Shown here: positions 35,036 to 45,203 of the stretch, piece by piece
How positions within the stretch are numbered: the stretch's first letter is position 1
Layout: each line of letters opens with the position of its first letter
NCBI GenBank assembly: GCA_000720805.1
Contig: JODI01000070.1
Location: 1 to 56,858, forward strand
Origin: Streptomyces violaceoruber
Lineage (GTDB): Bacteria > Actinomycetota > Actinomycetes > Streptomycetales > Streptomycetaceae
DNA length: 56,858 nucleotides
Reading direction: 5' to 3'
Made by a program: the position numbers and the translations under genes
The notes under the pieces: generated by a model
The model's database searches: none
Seen by the model: the letters and a program-made list of their open reading frames with translations, nothing else
What the model was told of the DNA's origin: nothing

Positions 35036-38000
35036 GTGAGCAGCGATCGGGACGGGATCCGCGGGGGCTGGGACACACCCGGCGATGACCAGACCGACGC
35101 GGAGTCCGCCATTGAGATGACGGGCGAGTTCACCATCGACTACGCGCCGCCTGCCTGGTACACGCAGAACTCGGGCGGCGGTGCCTCAGGGGCGCCCGCG
35201 GCCGTGCCGCCGCCGGATCCTGCGTTTCCGGCGGCTCCGACCCCGGCTCCGGCACCGAGCCCGCCGACGGCTCCGGTTCCGCCTCCGGCCGCGCCTCCGC
35301 CGCCCGGACCTCCGGCGAGCGGAGGCTTCGAGCAGCCGCAGCCGCAGCCGCAGCCGCAGCCGCAGGGGCACGCGACCGGGCAGCCCGAGGGACATGGCCA
35401 GATCCAGGTCCAGGGGCAGCAGTGGGCGCAGGCCGCGCCCGAGGCTCCCCTTGCACCTCCGGCACCGCCGGCCACGCCGGTCGCTCCCCCTCCGCTGGGC
35501 CCTTCCTCCTCTGCGTCCTCCCCCTTCCCGGCGTTCGGTGAGGAGGAGGAGTCCGCCACCGGCGACCTGGAGAGCGGCGACACCATGCGGTTCTCCGCCG
35601 CCTCCTTGAAGCGGGAGATCTCGGAGCTGGCCACCGCCGCCGAGGCGCAGCCCGCCCCGGACAACGGGGCAGCGCAGCCGCCTGCCCGTGAAGACGAGGG
35701 CGAGGCCACGGCCGACGGTCGTCCCGTGGAAGGGGTTTCGGCCGGCGACACGTCGGTGCCGTCCGGCGACGGCGGCCGTGATGGTGACTCCGAGGCAACG
35801 GTCGTGGACTCGGCCGGTACAGCTGACGGCGGGACCACCTCGGACGGCGCCTCCTCCGAAGCCGTGGACAGCGGCGACGGCGAAGAGGCTTCCGCTGCCG
35901 TGTCCGACGACGGCGAGTTCGCCGAGGGCGCCACGGACGGCGAAGCCGGCAACGCCTCCGCACAGGACGCCGACGTCGCCGCCGAGCCCGCCCCCGGCGC
36001 TGCGCGCGTCGACGCCGCTGGAACTGCGCCTACCGCCGCGGCTGCCGCTGCTGATACCGCTGCGCAGGGCGCCCCGTCCGCCTGGACTCCCCCGCCCGCG
36101 CCGCAGGGCGAGGTGCCGCCGCTGCCACCGTCGTACCAGCCCGCCGCTCCGGCGGCCGCGCCGCAGTGGCCCGTGCAGCCGCAGCCGGCGGACCCCCGGC
36201 AACCAGCGCAGGGCCGGCCGCCTGTGCCCGCCGAGCAGCCGTACTTCCAGCCGCAGGCGCCGCAGCCCGCGCCGACCGGCTGGAACCCGACCGCCCCGCC
36301 GACGCCGCCGACGGCGCCCGGCCAGGACACCCCGCCGGCCCCGCCTCAGCCCGGCTACGGCTTCCCGCCCCCGGGCACTCCGGCGCAGCAGCCGCCCGCC
36401 GCACCGGGCGGATACGGCTTCCCCCAGCCTCCGACGCCCAACGCCCAGGGCGGTTACGGCTTCCCGCACCCCCCCGCGCCCAACGCCCAGGGCGGTTACG
36501 GCTTCCCGCACCCCCCCGCGCCCAACGCCCAGGGGGGCTACGGCTTCCCCCAGCCCGGCACTCCGGCCGCCCCGGCGCCGAACGCCCAGCCCGGCGGCCC
36601 CAACGCCCCCGCCCAGCCGGGTGGTTACGGCTTCCCGCCGCCCCCGGCACAGCAGGGCGGGCCGGTGAACCCAGGTGTGCCGCAGCAGCCCGACGGCCAA
36701 GCCCCGCAGAGCCCGCAGACGCCGCAGCCCACGCAGAACCCGCCGTTCCCCCACCAGCCCCATCAAGGCCAGCACCCCCAACCGCCCCAGCCACACCCCC
36801 AGTCGCCCCATCCGCAGGCCGTCGACCCCCGCAGCGGTGCCGCCTGGCCGCAGCCCATCCAGCACGACCAGCGGCAGCCGACGCACAACGGTGCCGCGCC
36901 CCTCGGGTACACGGCGGCCGTGGAGCTGTCGTCCGACCGGCTGCTCAACAGCAAGAAGCAGAAGGCGAAGAGCAGCCGTCCGGTGCCCAGCGCAGGCCGG
37001 TTCAAGCTGGGCGGGAAGAAGGAGGAGGCCGAGCGGCAGCGGAAGTTGGAGCTGATCCGCACGCCGGTGCTGTCCTGCTACCGGATCGCCGTGATCAGCC
37101 TCAAGGGTGGTGTCGGCAAGACCACGACGACCACAGCCCTCGGCGCCACCCTCGCCACCGAGCGCCAGGACAAGATCCTCGCGATCGACGCCAACCCGGA
37201 CGCCGGTACGCTCGGCCGCCGGGTGCGCCGGGAGACCGGGGCCACCATCCGTGACCTCGTCCAGGCGATCCCGTACCTCAACTCGTACATGGACATCCGG
37301 CGGTTCACCTCCCAGGCCCCCTCCGGCCTGGAGATCATCGCCAACGACGTCGACCCGGCAGTGTCGACCACGTTCAACGACGAGGACTACCGGCGCGCGA
37401 TCGAGGTGCTGGGCAACCAGTACCCCGTCATCCTCACCGACTCCGGCACCGGTCTGCTCTACAGCGCCATGCGCGGTGTGCTGGACCTCGCCGACCAGCT
37501 CATCATCATCTCGACGCCCTCCGTGGACGGTGCGAGCAGCGCCAGTACGACGCTGGACTGGCTGTCCGCGCACGGGTACGCCGACCTGGTCTCCCGGTCC
37601 CTCACCGTCATCTCCGGTGTCCGCGAGACCGGAAAGATGATCAAGGTCGAGGACATCGTCAGCCACTTCGAGACCCGGTGCCGGGGCGTGATCGTGGTGC
37701 CGTTCGACGAGCACCTCGCCGCCGGTGCGGAAGTCGACCTCGACATGATGCGGCCCAAGGTGCGGGAGGCGTACTTCAACCTCGCCGCCATGGTCGCCGA
37801 GGACTTGGTCCGGCATCAGCAGGCGCACGGTCTGTGGACGAGCGACGGCAATCCGCCCCCCGTCGCCGCCCCGCCCATGCCGGGCTACCCGACACAGGGA
37901 CAGCCGTACCCGGGACAGCCCGCTCCCGGCCAGCCGGTTCCGGGGCAGCAGTTCCCCGGTCAGCCGGGCCCCTACCCACCGCAGCAGCCACAGCCACAGC

Positions 38001-38260
38001 CCGGCCACCCCGGCCAGGGGCCGTACGCCCCCGGCCAGCCCTACCCCCAACCGGGGCAGCAGGGACAGCCAGGACAGCAGGGACACCCGCAGCAGCCGCC
38101 CGCCCAACCCGGACCGGGACAGCCGTACCCGCAGGCGGCCCCCCAGCCCTACCCGCAGCAGCCGCAGCAGCCCGGTCAGGGTCAGGGTCAGGCCTACGGC
38201 TATCCGCAGCAGCCCGGACAGACCCCGCCCCCGCCTCCTCCCCCGGCCCCGCCGCAGTAG
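35036..38260 (+). CDS. Large Pro/Gln-rich protein with ParA/MinD-like ATPase domain (ESX-associated)
   Basis: 1074-aa protein. An N-terminal acidic motif ([17 protein letters not shown]) is followed by about 600 residues of Pro/Ala/Gln/Gly-rich, disordered sequence with six GYGFP repeats. A MinD/ParA-type P-loop ATPase then spans about residues 640-925 (deviant Walker [20 protein letters not shown], Lys690 and Lys695; [10 protein letters not shown] follows). A Gln/Pro/Gly-rich tail of about 140 residues ends the protein. SIMIBI ATPases with long disordered arms are typical partners of ESX loci in actinobacteria; a role in placing or gating the machinery is inferred. It shares a terminator with ribF. 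Confidence 0.9.
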   Translation: MSSDRDGIRGGWDTPGDDQTDAESAIEMTGEFTIDYAPPAWYTQNSGGGASGAPAAVPPPDPAFPAAPTPAPAPSPPTAPVPPPAAPPPPGPPASGGFEQPQPQPQPQPQGHATGQPEGHGQIQVQGQQWAQAAPEAPLAPPAPPATPVAPPPLGPSSSASSPFPAFGEEEESATGDLESGDTMRFSAASLKREISELATAAEAQPAPDNGAAQPPAREDEGEATADGRPVEGVSAGDTSVPSGDGGRDGDSEATVVDSAGTADGGTTSDGASSEAVDSGDGEEASAAVSDDGEFAEGATDGEAGNASAQDADVAAEPAPGAARVDAAGTAPTAAAAAADTAAQGAPSAWTPPPAPQGEVPPLPPSYQPAAPAAAPQWPVQPQPADPRQPAQGRPPVPAEQPYFQPQAPQPAPTGWNPTAPPTPPTAPGQDTPPAPPQPGYGFPPPGTPAQQPPAAPGGYGFPQPPTPNAQGGYGFPHPPAPNAQGGYGFPHPPAPNAQGGYGFPQPGTPAAPAPNAQPGGPNAPAQPGGYGFPPPPAQQGGPVNPGVPQQPDGQAPQSPQTPQPTQNPPFPHQPHQGQHPQPPQPHPQSPHPQAVDPRSGAAWPQPIQHDQRQPTHNGAAPLGYTAAVELSSDRLLNSKKQKAKSSRPVPSAGRFKLGGKKEEAERQRKLELIRTPVLSCYRIAVISLKGGVGKTTTTTALGATLATERQDKILAIDANPDAGTLGRRVRRETGATIRDLVQAIPYLNSYMDIRRFTSQAPSGLEIIANDVDPAVSTTFNDEDYRRAIEVLGNQYPVILTDSGTGLLYSAMRGVLDLADQLIIISTPSVDGASSASTTLDWLSAHGYADLVSRSLTVISGVRETGKMIKVEDIVSHFETRCRGVIVVPFDEHLAAGAEVDLDMMRPKVREAYFNLAAMVAEDLVRHQQAHGLWTSDGNPPPVAAPPMPGYPTQGQPYPGQPAPGQPVPGQQFPGQPGPYPPQQPQPQPGHPGQGPYAPGQPYPQPGQQGQPGQQGHPQQPPAQPGPGQPYPQAAPQPYPQQPQQPGQGQGQAYGYPQQPGQTPPPPPPPAPPQ
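36439..36522 (+). repeat. 42-bp tandem repeat inside the ParA-like gene
   Basis: Two identical 42-bp units (36439-36480 and 36481-36522) encode [14 protein letters not shown]. Further degenerate units lie on both sides (about 36,350-36,640), so the GYGFP array varies in copy by unit duplication. Confidence 0.85.
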
Positions 38261-38281
38261 CTCCCAGCCCCCGGCCATGAA

Positions 38282-38320
38282 CGAAGGGCGGCCGGTGCCC
38301 GAGGCACCGGCCGCCCTTCG
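38282..38320. terminator. Bidirectional terminator between ParA-like gene and ribF
   Basis: An 18-bp perfect stem (38282-38299 with 38303-38320) with a 3-nt loop, located 21 bp past one stop and 23 bp past the other. Confidence 0.9.
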
Positions 38321-38343
38321 ACGTCCCGCAGGGGGACCGGGAC

Positions 38344-39294
38344 CTACCCGGCCTCCCCCGCGACCAGTTCCCGGCATCGCTTCACGTCCTCCGCCATCTG
38401 CACCAGCAGCGCGTCCAACGTGTCGAACTTCGCCTGTCCGCGTACGAACGCCAGGAAGTCGACGGCGACATGCAGGCCGTACAGGTCGAGGCCGACGCGG
38501 TCGATGGCGTACGCCTCCACCGTGCGCTCGGTGCCGTCGAACTGCGGGTTCGTGCCGACGGAGATCGCCGCCGGCATCGCCTCGCCGTCCACGTGCAGCC
38601 AGCCCGCGTAGACGCCGTCGGCGGGGATCGCGGTGTGCGGGAGGGTCTCGACGTTGGCCGTCGGGAAACCGAGTTCACGCCCGCGCTGGGCACCGCGGAC
38701 GACCACGCCCTCCACCCGGTGCGGGCGGCCCAGGATCTCGGCGGCGCCCTCGACGTCCCCCTCGGCGACCAGGCGCCGGGTCAGGGTCGAGGAGAACGGC
38801 TCGCCGCCGCCCGCCTCGCCGCGCACGTACAGATCGACGACCTCGACCTCGAAGTCGTACACCTGGCCCTGCTCGACGAGGAACTCCACGTTGCCCGCGG
38901 CCTTGTGGCCGAAGCGGAAGTTGGGGCCCTCGACGACCGCCTTGGCGTGCAGCTTGTCGACGAGGACCTTGACGACGAAGTCGGCCGGCGAGAGCTTCGA
39001 GAACTCGGTGGTGAAGGGGAGGATAAGGACGGCGTCCACGCCCAGCTCCGCCATCAGCTCGGCGCGGCGGTGGTGCGGGGCCAGCAGCGGCGGGTGGCTG
39101 CCCGGGCGCACGACCTCGCTGGGGTGCGGGTCGAAGGTGACGACCACGGACGGAACGCCCAGCTCACGCGCGCGTTCCACGGCATGCCTGATGATCAGCT
39201 GGTGTCCGCGGTGGACTCCGTCGTAGGACCCGATGGTGACGACGCTGCGCCCCCAGTCCTGGGGAATGTCCTCCAAGCCACGCCAGCGCTGCAC
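38344..39294 (-). CDS. ribF: Bifunctional riboflavin kinase / FMN adenylyltransferase
   Basis: 316-aa enzyme that makes FMN and FAD from riboflavin. The N-terminal nucleotidyltransferase domain has SYDGVHRGHQL (HRGH at about 28-31) and VVTFDPHP. The C-terminal flavokinase domain has GRELGFPTANVE and GVYAGWL. The GTG at 39294 is chosen because GAGGAG lies about 8 nt upstream and the product starts VQRWRGLEDIP as in relatives; an ATG 21 bp upstream is poorly placed. It lies between the ESX locus and the 1208-aa gene and presumably supplies FAD for enzymes such as ThyX. Confidence 0.95.
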   Translation of the reverse strand: MQRWRGLEDIPQDWGRSVVTIGSYDGVHRGHQLIIRHAVERARELGVPSVVVTFDPHPSEVVRPGSHPPLLAPHHRRAELMAELGVDAVLILPFTTEFSKLSPADFVVKVLVDKLHAKAVVEGPNFRFGHKAAGNVEFLVEQGQVYDFEVEVVDLYVRGEAGGGEPFSSTLTRRLVAEGDVEGAAEILGRPHRVEGVVVRGAQRGRELGFPTANVETLPHTAIPADGVYAGWLHVDGEAMPAAISVGTNPQFDGTERTVEAYAIDRVGLDLYGLHVAVDFLAFVRGQAKFDTLDALLVQMAEDVKRCRELVAGEAG

Positions 39295-39473
39295 TGTGAC
39301 CGCTCCTCGTCGCATCCTCGCCGAACCCGAACCCGTGTCCGTCGCTCTGCCTGTTACGCAGGTCTAAGGGTGCCATGCCGGGTGCCCCGGCCCGGCATCG
39401 GCATGGGGGCTGTGACCCGGCGCACGTGCCCGGCCACGCGGGCGGGGTGCGCGGGCGGGGTGCACGGGCCCCG

Positions 39474-42400
39474 TCAGGCGGGCACGCGGACGCCCGCCAG
39501 GTTCTCGATCGTCCGACGCGCGCTGGGCCCCACCACCACCGCCCACTCCTGAGGCGTCTCGGTCAGCCAGCCGGCCACCCGCGCGGCGAAGCCGGGAACG
39601 TGTCGTCCCAGGTCGACGAGGTCGCGGTCGAAGCGGGTCGCGCCCTCCGGCGTGCGGACGAGGAGGAGACCGGTGCGGTGGACCAGGCCGCGGGCGACCA
39701 GGGGGTCGTCGTCGCGGGAGGCCGCCGCGTGCAGTACGGCGATCAGGACGGACAGGTCTCGTTCGCGGGCCAGGAGAAGTTCGAGGAGTTCCTGGCGCAC
39801 GGGGCGGGAGGCGGGGGTGCCGGGGGCGGCGAGTACGGCCGCGAGGGCCGCCCGTGCCTGCTCCGGACCGCCGTCCAGCAGTCCGGTGACCAGCGGGAGG
39901 AGGACCGTGCGGGCGGCGGGCCCGTGCTCCAGGCACCGGTCGACGTACGCGGCGACGTGCACGGCGGCTTCCGGGCGGCGCTCGACCGCCTCCCGTACCA
40001 GGGCGGCGGCCCGGCGGCCCAGGGCGGGCGTGGCGACGTCGGCGAGGGTACGCAGGGCCTCCCCGGGCTCCGGGCGGCACAGCCGGGCACGGAAGGCGTC
40101 GAGGACCTGTTCGGGGTGGGTCGTGAGGGCGGGGACCAGCGCGCTCGGCGGGAGCTGCGGGTCGCCGGCCACGAAGTGCCCGAGCGCCTGCGGGAGATGA
40201 CGGGACCGGGTGTGCGGATCCCGGACCAGCAGGGCGAGTGCGCCGCCGTGCAGGGCGCCGTCGTCGGGGCGGGCGAGCAGGGCGAGGGCGGCATGACGCA
40301 GCAGTGCGCGGTCGGCCTCGGTGCGTACGTGCGGGGCGGCTCGCAGCCCGTACGCGACCGCCGCGCTCCGCCGCGCGGGCCGCTCGTCGTGCGCCCACCG
40401 GTCGACGGCCCGGCAGATCGCCGGCGGTTCGTCCTCCGCGAGGACGGCGAGCAGCTCGTCCGCACGCGGGTGCGCACCGGCCACCAGTGCCTCCGTGAGG
40501 TCGTCCGGGGCTCGGTGCCGGTGGGTGTGCAGCAGCGCCTGCGCGGCCTTCGCGACGGTCGCGTCCGGGGTCGCGGGCAACGGTCGCTCGTCCTCGAACC
40601 AGCGGGTGAGCTGCGGTTGTACGGCGATGGGGTCGGCGGTGAGCAGCCGGGCCACGGCGTCCAGGAACCGTGGGCCGTCCTCGTGCGGGGGTCCGTCGGC
40701 GAGGACGAGCCGCCGGAGGAGGTCGAGGCGGGTCTCCGCCGGGAGCGGCAGGGCCGTCCAGAAGGCGGGGCCGAACTCCGCGGGCACGGGTCGTCGCTGC
40801 TGCCGCCAGGTGACGATCCGGTCGGTGAGCAGGCGCAGCACGGCGGTGTACGGCGTCGCGTCGGGGACGCGTCTCAGGGCGCCGGTGAGGAGGCGGGTGG
40901 TCCACCAGGAGTCCGGGTCGACGTCGAGCGCGTACACCAACTCCTCCAGGCGGAGGGCGAGTTGAGGGGTGCTGTGCTGGCGGGCGAGGAGCAGTAGAGC
41001 CTCGAGGACGGGGCCGATGCGGTGCTGGGGGACGGGTGTGAGGGGCTCGGCGGGCGCGGTGCCGGGTGAGTGGCTGCGGCGGCGGTGGACCAGGGCGCGC
41101 AGGGCCTCGTCCAGGTCGAGGTGCATGCCCTGGATCCAGTCGGCGAGTTCCTCGTGGGCGAAGCGGTAGCCGGTGCCGGCGGGGACGAGGAGGCCCTCGG
41201 CGAGGACGGCGGACGCCCAGCCGGTGCCGCCGCCGAGCCGCGCGGGGGCCGTGCCCCAGGGGAACACCGCCTCGAACGACTCCCGGTCCACTTCCCCGTG
41301 GCCGGGGCCGAGACTGCGGCGGGCGGCCTCGTGGACCTGGCCGGAGACCTTCGCGGCGAGGCGGCGTACGGCGCTGCCGCGCAGGCCGCGTTCGGCGGCA
41401 AGGCGGACGGCGATACGGAGACAGATCAGGTCGAGGTACGCGGAGAAGACGTCGTTCCTGTCGACGTTTCCGGCGAGGGTTCCGTCGACGCCGCCGGCGA
41501 GGTTGTGGATGCTTCCGTCCACCTCGACGTGGGGGTGGGGCCCGTCCGGGAGGGCGTGGGGCCCGTCGGGGAGGGCGGCGCGGATCTCCGAGAGGAGGCG
41601 CAGGGTGAGGGGATGCCGGGCATCAGGGGCGGCGAGGGCGTGCTCGGGGACGCGGTAGCGCGCGCGGGCCTGGCGGGCCTCGTCCTCGTCCAGGTCGCCG
41701 AGGTGCACCCTGGGAGGGAACGGCCGAGGTGTCTCGCCCACGCCGTCCCCGCCCTCCCTCGGGGCTGCCGTCCCCGCTCCATCGCTCAGCGGCCCTCCTG
41801 GAACATGCAGCAGGTCCGCCGGAAACCGGGCCCCCGCTCCCTCCCAGTACTCCTCGCGGCACGCCACCACCAGCCGGGCCCCCGTCTCCCGCAGCCAGGT
41901 GGCCGTCCCGTCGGTCCAGTCGGTGAGTCGGTGGGCGAGGACCGGAGGCATCTCCTCCGGGCCGTCCAGGAGGAGCAGGAGGGGTCGGCCGGCGGTGCGG
42001 GAGACACGGGCCAGCCGGTCAGGGGTGAGGTCACCGAGCTCGGCGGGCGGCACGGTCCGCGAGGCCGCGACGATCCGCGCGGCCCGGTCCACCGCCCGAC
42101 GCGCCGCGTCCGCGACCGAGCGGTCACCGTCCTCGAGATCGGCTCCTCGCAGCCACAGCGTGGGCGCCGGTTCCCTTCTCCACTGCCGCCGCCCGGCCAG
42201 GACCGCGAGCTCGGTCGTACGCCCGCTCCCCGGATTCCCGACCAGCCCGAGCACAGCAGCCGCCCCGCGCTCGAACGCCCCGAACTCGGCAGCGGTGACG
42301 CCACGCTCGACGGGCCCCGCACCACCGGCCGCCACCGGCCCGTCCTGTCCCACCGACGTGGCCGTCAGTTCCAGCACGCCCGCCAGGTTGAGGTCGGCGC

Positions 42401-43100
42401 CGTAGGCGGGGACCGTGGACGCGTTCTCGGTGAGGAGGGTGGCGAGGGGGCCGTCCTGGTCCGGGCGCAGGGGGACGGCGAAGCCGGCGTCCCGGTGGCC
42501 GTTGTGCAGTGCCGTGCCGAGGACGCCGATCACCGCGCCGGTCGTGGCGTCGAGGACCGGTCCGCCGGCGGCCCCGCCACCCCGCCGCAGCGCGTCCCGC
42601 CCCGCCGTCCCGATCGCCAACTCCAGTACGTCGTCCAGAAGATGGAAGCCTGCCGTGGCGGTGTACGTCACACCGGTCGAGCCCAGGACCCGTGCCTCAC
42701 GCCAGCACCCGGCCGGGACCCTGACATAGCTCCCGGTCTCGACCCGGTCCCGCACGGTCACGGGGAGCGGGTCCACGTCGAGCCCCTCGGTGCTTACGAG
42801 CGCCAGGCCCAGCTCGGGCAGCGGCGTCACCGCGTCGGCGGTCACGACGCAGCCGCGGTCCCCGGCGTGCAGGACGAGCCGCGGCAGGCCGTCGACGGTC
42901 TCGTGGCCGGTGATGAGCGTGCCGTGGTGGTCGGCCAGGAAACCGGTCCCCCGGGGGCGGCCGCCGAGGTCATGGATGCGTACGAGCACTTCCTCACGCC
43001 CGGAGCCCTCCGCCGGCCGGGGCGGCCGTACGGCGTCGCCGACCCGCGCCACCCCCTCGGCCTCGCCGGCGTCCCCGGTCCGCCGGCCCTGTCCCGCCAT
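39474..43100 (-). CDS. Trypsin-like (inactivated) / P-loop NTPase multidomain protein
   Basis: 1208-aa protein. Residues about 35-215 follow a trypsin-like fold. His66 is retained (LITGHETV), but the Asp position is Gly98 (PELGLALV) and the nucleophile motif GxSGGP reads GAAGGP (Ala178), so protease activity is not expected. A P-loop NTPase follows, with Walker A GNPGSGRTT (about 288-296, Arg in place of Lys) and Walker B LLLLLDGPEEMP (about 374-385). The C-terminal about 550 residues are Ala/Arg/Leu-rich helices, possibly HEAT-like. The ATG at 43100 has GGGGAGG 7 nt upstream. The layout resembles STAND-type signalling ATPases. It sits between ribF and truB in an otherwise housekeeping block. 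Confidence 0.82.
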   Translation of the reverse strand: MAGQGRRTGDAGEAEGVARVGDAVRPPRPAEGSGREEVLVRIHDLGGRPRGTGFLADHHGTLITGHETVDGLPRLVLHAGDRGCVVTADAVTPLPELGLALVSTEGLDVDPLPVTVRDRVETGSYVRVPAGCWREARVLGSTGVTYTATAGFHLLDDVLELAIGTAGRDALRRGGGAAGGPVLDATTGAVIGVLGTALHNGHRDAGFAVPLRPDQDGPLATLLTENASTVPAYGADLNLAGVLELTATSVGQDGPVAAGGAGPVERGVTAAEFGAFERGAAAVLGLVGNPGSGRTTELAVLAGRRQWRREPAPTLWLRGADLEDGDRSVADAARRAVDRAARIVAASRTVPPAELGDLTPDRLARVSRTAGRPLLLLLDGPEEMPPVLAHRLTDWTDGTATWLRETGARLVVACREEYWEGAGARFPADLLHVPGGPLSDGAGTAAPREGGDGVGETPRPFPPRVHLGDLDEDEARQARARYRVPEHALAAPDARHPLTLRLLSEIRAALPDGPHALPDGPHPHVEVDGSIHNLAGGVDGTLAGNVDRNDVFSAYLDLICLRIAVRLAAERGLRGSAVRRLAAKVSGQVHEAARRSLGPGHGEVDRESFEAVFPWGTAPARLGGGTGWASAVLAEGLLVPAGTGYRFAHEELADWIQGMHLDLDEALRALVHRRRSHSPGTAPAEPLTPVPQHRIGPVLEALLLLARQHSTPQLALRLEELVYALDVDPDSWWTTRLLTGALRRVPDATPYTAVLRLLTDRIVTWRQQRRPVPAEFGPAFWTALPLPAETRLDLLRRLVLADGPPHEDGPRFLDAVARLLTADPIAVQPQLTRWFEDERPLPATPDATVAKAAQALLHTHRHRAPDDLTEALVAGAHPRADELLAVLAEDEPPAICRAVDRWAHDERPARRSAAVAYGLRAAPHVRTEADRALLRHAALALLARPDDGALHGGALALLVRDPHTRSRHLPQALGHFVAGDPQLPPSALVPALTTHPEQVLDAFRARLCRPEPGEALRTLADVATPALGRRAAALVREAVERRPEAAVHVAAYVDRCLEHGPAARTVLLPLVTGLLDGGPEQARAALAAVLAAPGTPASRPVRQELLELLLARERDLSVLIAVLHAAASRDDDPLVARGLVHRTGLLLVRTPEGATRFDRDLVDLGRHVPGFAARVAGWLTETPQEWAVVVGPSARRTIENLAGVRVPA

Positions 43101-43306
43101 GGTCGAACCTCCCCGCCGTACGCGTGCGCGTCTCCCGTACGCACCCAGGTGCCTGTTCTCGACGGTAGGCGGGGGATGATCAGCCGGAAAGATCACGTGG
43201 CGAACGCGCCCCCTTCCGCTCCCCCGGTTCACTCCGAGCGCCTGCCCGGACGGGTGAATGGACGGGGGGCGTTGGATACACCCTAGGTGGGGGAACCGAG
43301 GGGGGA

Positions 43307-43350
43307 CCGTGGAGCGGCGGCAGGGACGACCCCGTGACGCCGCTCCACGG
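43307..43350 (-). terminator. Terminator after truB
   Basis: A 13-bp perfect stem (ccgtggagcggcg at 43307-43319, cgccgctccacgg at 43338-43350) with an 18-nt loop, 30 bp past the truB stop. Confidence 0.75.
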
Positions 43351-43379
43351 GCGGATGCCCGGCGAACCTCGTTCCGGTC

Positions 43380-44285
43380 TCAGCCGAAGACGGCCAGGCT
43401 CTTCGCCTTGCCCTTCTGCTCCTCGACGAGGGCCAGGAAGACCCCGTCGACGTCGAAGACCGCCACGGCGCCCTTGCCGACGTACTCCTCCGGCATGTCG
43501 AGCCGGACCCCGTTCATCAGCAGCCGGGCCCGTCTGGCGTCCACGTCCCAGCGGGGGAACGCGGCCCCGGCGGCCTCGGCGACCGGCATCACCGTCAGGT
43601 CCTGCTGGAGCTGGTCCAGCGTCCTCGCGGAGTCCAGCTTGTAGGGGCCGACCCGGGTGCGCCGCAGTGCCGTGAGGTGACCGCCGACGCCCAGGCCGGC
43701 ACCGAGGTCACGGGCCAGGGCGCGGATGTAGGTGCCGGACGAGCAGGTCACCGACACCACCAGGTCGAGGACCGGGGTGCCGTCCTCGGCGACGGCGTCC
43801 CTGATGTCGTACACCGCGAAGGAGGAGACCGTGACCGGGCGGGCCGGGATCTCGAACTCCTCGCCCTCCCGGGCCCGCTTGTAGGAGCGGACTCCGTCGA
43901 TCTTGATGGCGCTCACCTTGGACGGCACCTGCATGATCTCGCCGGACAGCTCGGCGACCCCGGCGTCGATGGCGTCGCGGGTGACCTTCGAGGCGTCGGC
44001 CGACCCCGTGATCTCGCCCTCGGCGTCGTCGGTCAGGGTCGTCTGGCCCAGGCGGATCGTGCCCAGGTACTCCTTCTCGGTCAGCGCGAGGTGCCCGAGG
44101 AGCTTGGTCGCCCTCTCGATGCCGAGGACGAGCACGCCCGTCGCCATGGGGTCGAGGGTTCCGGCGTGGCCGACGCGACGGGTCCGGGCGATCCCGCGCA
44201 TCTTGGCCACGACGTCGTGCGAAGTGAAGCCCGACGGCTTGTCGACGATGACAAGGCCGTCGGGCGTCCGGTTCTTCTGGGTCAT
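43380..44285 (-). CDS. truB: tRNA pseudouridine(55) synthase
   Basis: 301-aa enzyme that isomerises U55 of the tRNA T-loop. The catalytic Asp45 lies in GHAGTLDPMATGVL. The N-terminus DGLVIVDKPSGFTSHDVV is typical, and the C-terminal part contains the conserved SVTCSSGTYIRALARDLG region. The ATG overlaps the rbfA stop (ATGA). It is part of the nusA-infB-rbfA-truB translation cluster. Confidence 0.96.
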   Translation of the reverse strand: MTQKNRTPDGLVIVDKPSGFTSHDVVAKMRGIARTRRVGHAGTLDPMATGVLVLGIERATKLLGHLALTEKEYLGTIRLGQTTLTDDAEGEITGSADASKVTRDAIDAGVAELSGEIMQVPSKVSAIKIDGVRSYKRAREGEEFEIPARPVTVSSFAVYDIRDAVAEDGTPVLDLVVSVTCSSGTYIRALARDLGAGLGVGGHLTALRRTRVGPYKLDSARTLDQLQQDLTVMPVAEAAGAAFPRWDVDARRARLLMNGVRLDMPEEYVGKGAVAVFDVDGVFLALVEEQKGKAKSLAVFG

Positions 44286-44728
44286 TCGGCGGCGTCGTCC
44301 TCGTCCTCGCCCGGCTTCCTGTACGGGTCCGCGTCACCGGCGTAGGTGGCGCCGGCCGAGACCTCGCGCACCTTCTCGTCGGACTGGCGTGCCTTGTCGA
44401 GGAGGTCGTCGATGGTCTTGGCGGTGTCGGGCAGCGCGTCGGCCACGAAGGTCAGCGTCGGCGTGAACTTCACTCCCGCCGCCGCGCCGACCGCGCTGCG
44501 GAGCACGCCCTTGGCGCTCTCCAGCCCGGCGGCCGCGGCCGCCCGCTCCTCGTCGTCCCCGTACACCGTGTAGAAGACGGTCGCCTCCCGCAGGTCACCC
44601 GTGACCCGGGTGTCCGTGATGGTGACGTTCGAGCCGAGCCGCGGGTCCTTGATCCCGCGCAGCAGCTTCTGGGCCACCACCTCTCGGATGAGGTCCGCCA
44701 GCCTCTTGGCACGCGCGTTGTCGGCCAC
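44282..44728 (-). CDS. rbfA: Ribosome-binding factor A
   Basis: 148-aa KH-like protein that matures the 16S rRNA 5' end and assists 30S assembly. The conserved core runs AKRLADLIREVVAQKLLRGI through the VTITDTRVTGDLREATVFYT region; an acidic C-terminus (GEDEDDAAE) is common in actinobacteria. The GTG start is at 44728, and the stop overlaps truB. Confidence 0.95.
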   Translation of the reverse strand: MADNARAKRLADLIREVVAQKLLRGIKDPRLGSNVTITDTRVTGDLREATVFYTVYGDDEERAAAAAGLESAKGVLRSAVGAAAGVKFTPTLTFVADALPDTAKTIDDLLDKARQSDEKVREVSAGATYAGDADPYRKPGEDEDDAAE

Positions 44729-44825
44729 TGGTCGTCTCCCGTTCTTCCTGTTCCACGTTCAGAAAATCTCGTCGCCGAGATCTACGAAATCTCATCGCCG
44801 ACATCTGGTCGCCGATGCGCTGCTC

Positions 44826-45119
44826 CTAGTCGTCGTCGCCGTGGAACCGCCGTCTGACGGACAGCAGTTCCACCTCGGGGCGGCCGGCGACCAGCCGCTC
44901 GCACCGGTCCAGCACGTCGGTGATGTGCCCCGCGTCGCCGGACACCACGGCCAGGCCGATGACCGTCCGGCGATGGAGGTCCATGTGATCCACCTCGGCC
45001 GCGCTCACCGCGTACTTGCGCTGGAGCTCGGCGACGATGGGGCGGACGACGGAGCGCTTCTCCTTCAGCGACCGTACGTCGCCGAGGAGGAGGTCGAAGG
45101 ACAGCGTCCCCACATACAT
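44826..45119 (-). CDS. DUF503 family protein (YlxP-like)
   Basis: 97-aa protein with the DUF503 core (MYVGTLSFDLLLGDVRSLKE, then VRPIVAELQRKYAVSAAEVD). These proteins lie between infB and rbfA in many bacteria and are implicated in 30S subunit assembly. The ATG giving MYVGT is chosen; an in-frame upstream ATG at 45170 would add 17 residues that do not fit the family. The ribosome-binding site is weak in either case. Confidence 0.88.
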   Translation of the reverse strand: MYVGTLSFDLLLGDVRSLKEKRSVVRPIVAELQRKYAVSAAEVDHMDLHRRTVIGLAVVSGDAGHITDVLDRCERLVAGRPEVELLSVRRRFHGDDD

Positions 45120-45203
45120 GTGTGCAACCGGTTCACCCGCCGGTACGGGATCGATGGCCCCGCCATCCACGTGGCAGGGACATCAGAACCGTACAACGAA
45201 CGG

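Noticed and set aside
34750..35136. Possible short genes in the spacer before the ParA-like gene
   Set aside because: Open frames on both strands lack codon bias, ribosome-binding sites and recognisable sequence.
36340..36640. CRISPR-like array
   Set aside because: The repeats are in-frame protein-coding units with no spacers of the CRISPR type; no cas genes are present in the window.
35186..38377. A 1063-codon minus-strand open frame opposite the ParA-like gene
   Set aside because: Antisense shadow of Pro/Gln-rich coding sequence; the plus strand has the strong RBS and the P-loop domain.
39375..40997. Long open frames on the plus strand opposite the 1208-aa gene
   Set aside because: Third-position GC and the presence of domain motifs favour the minus-strand gene.
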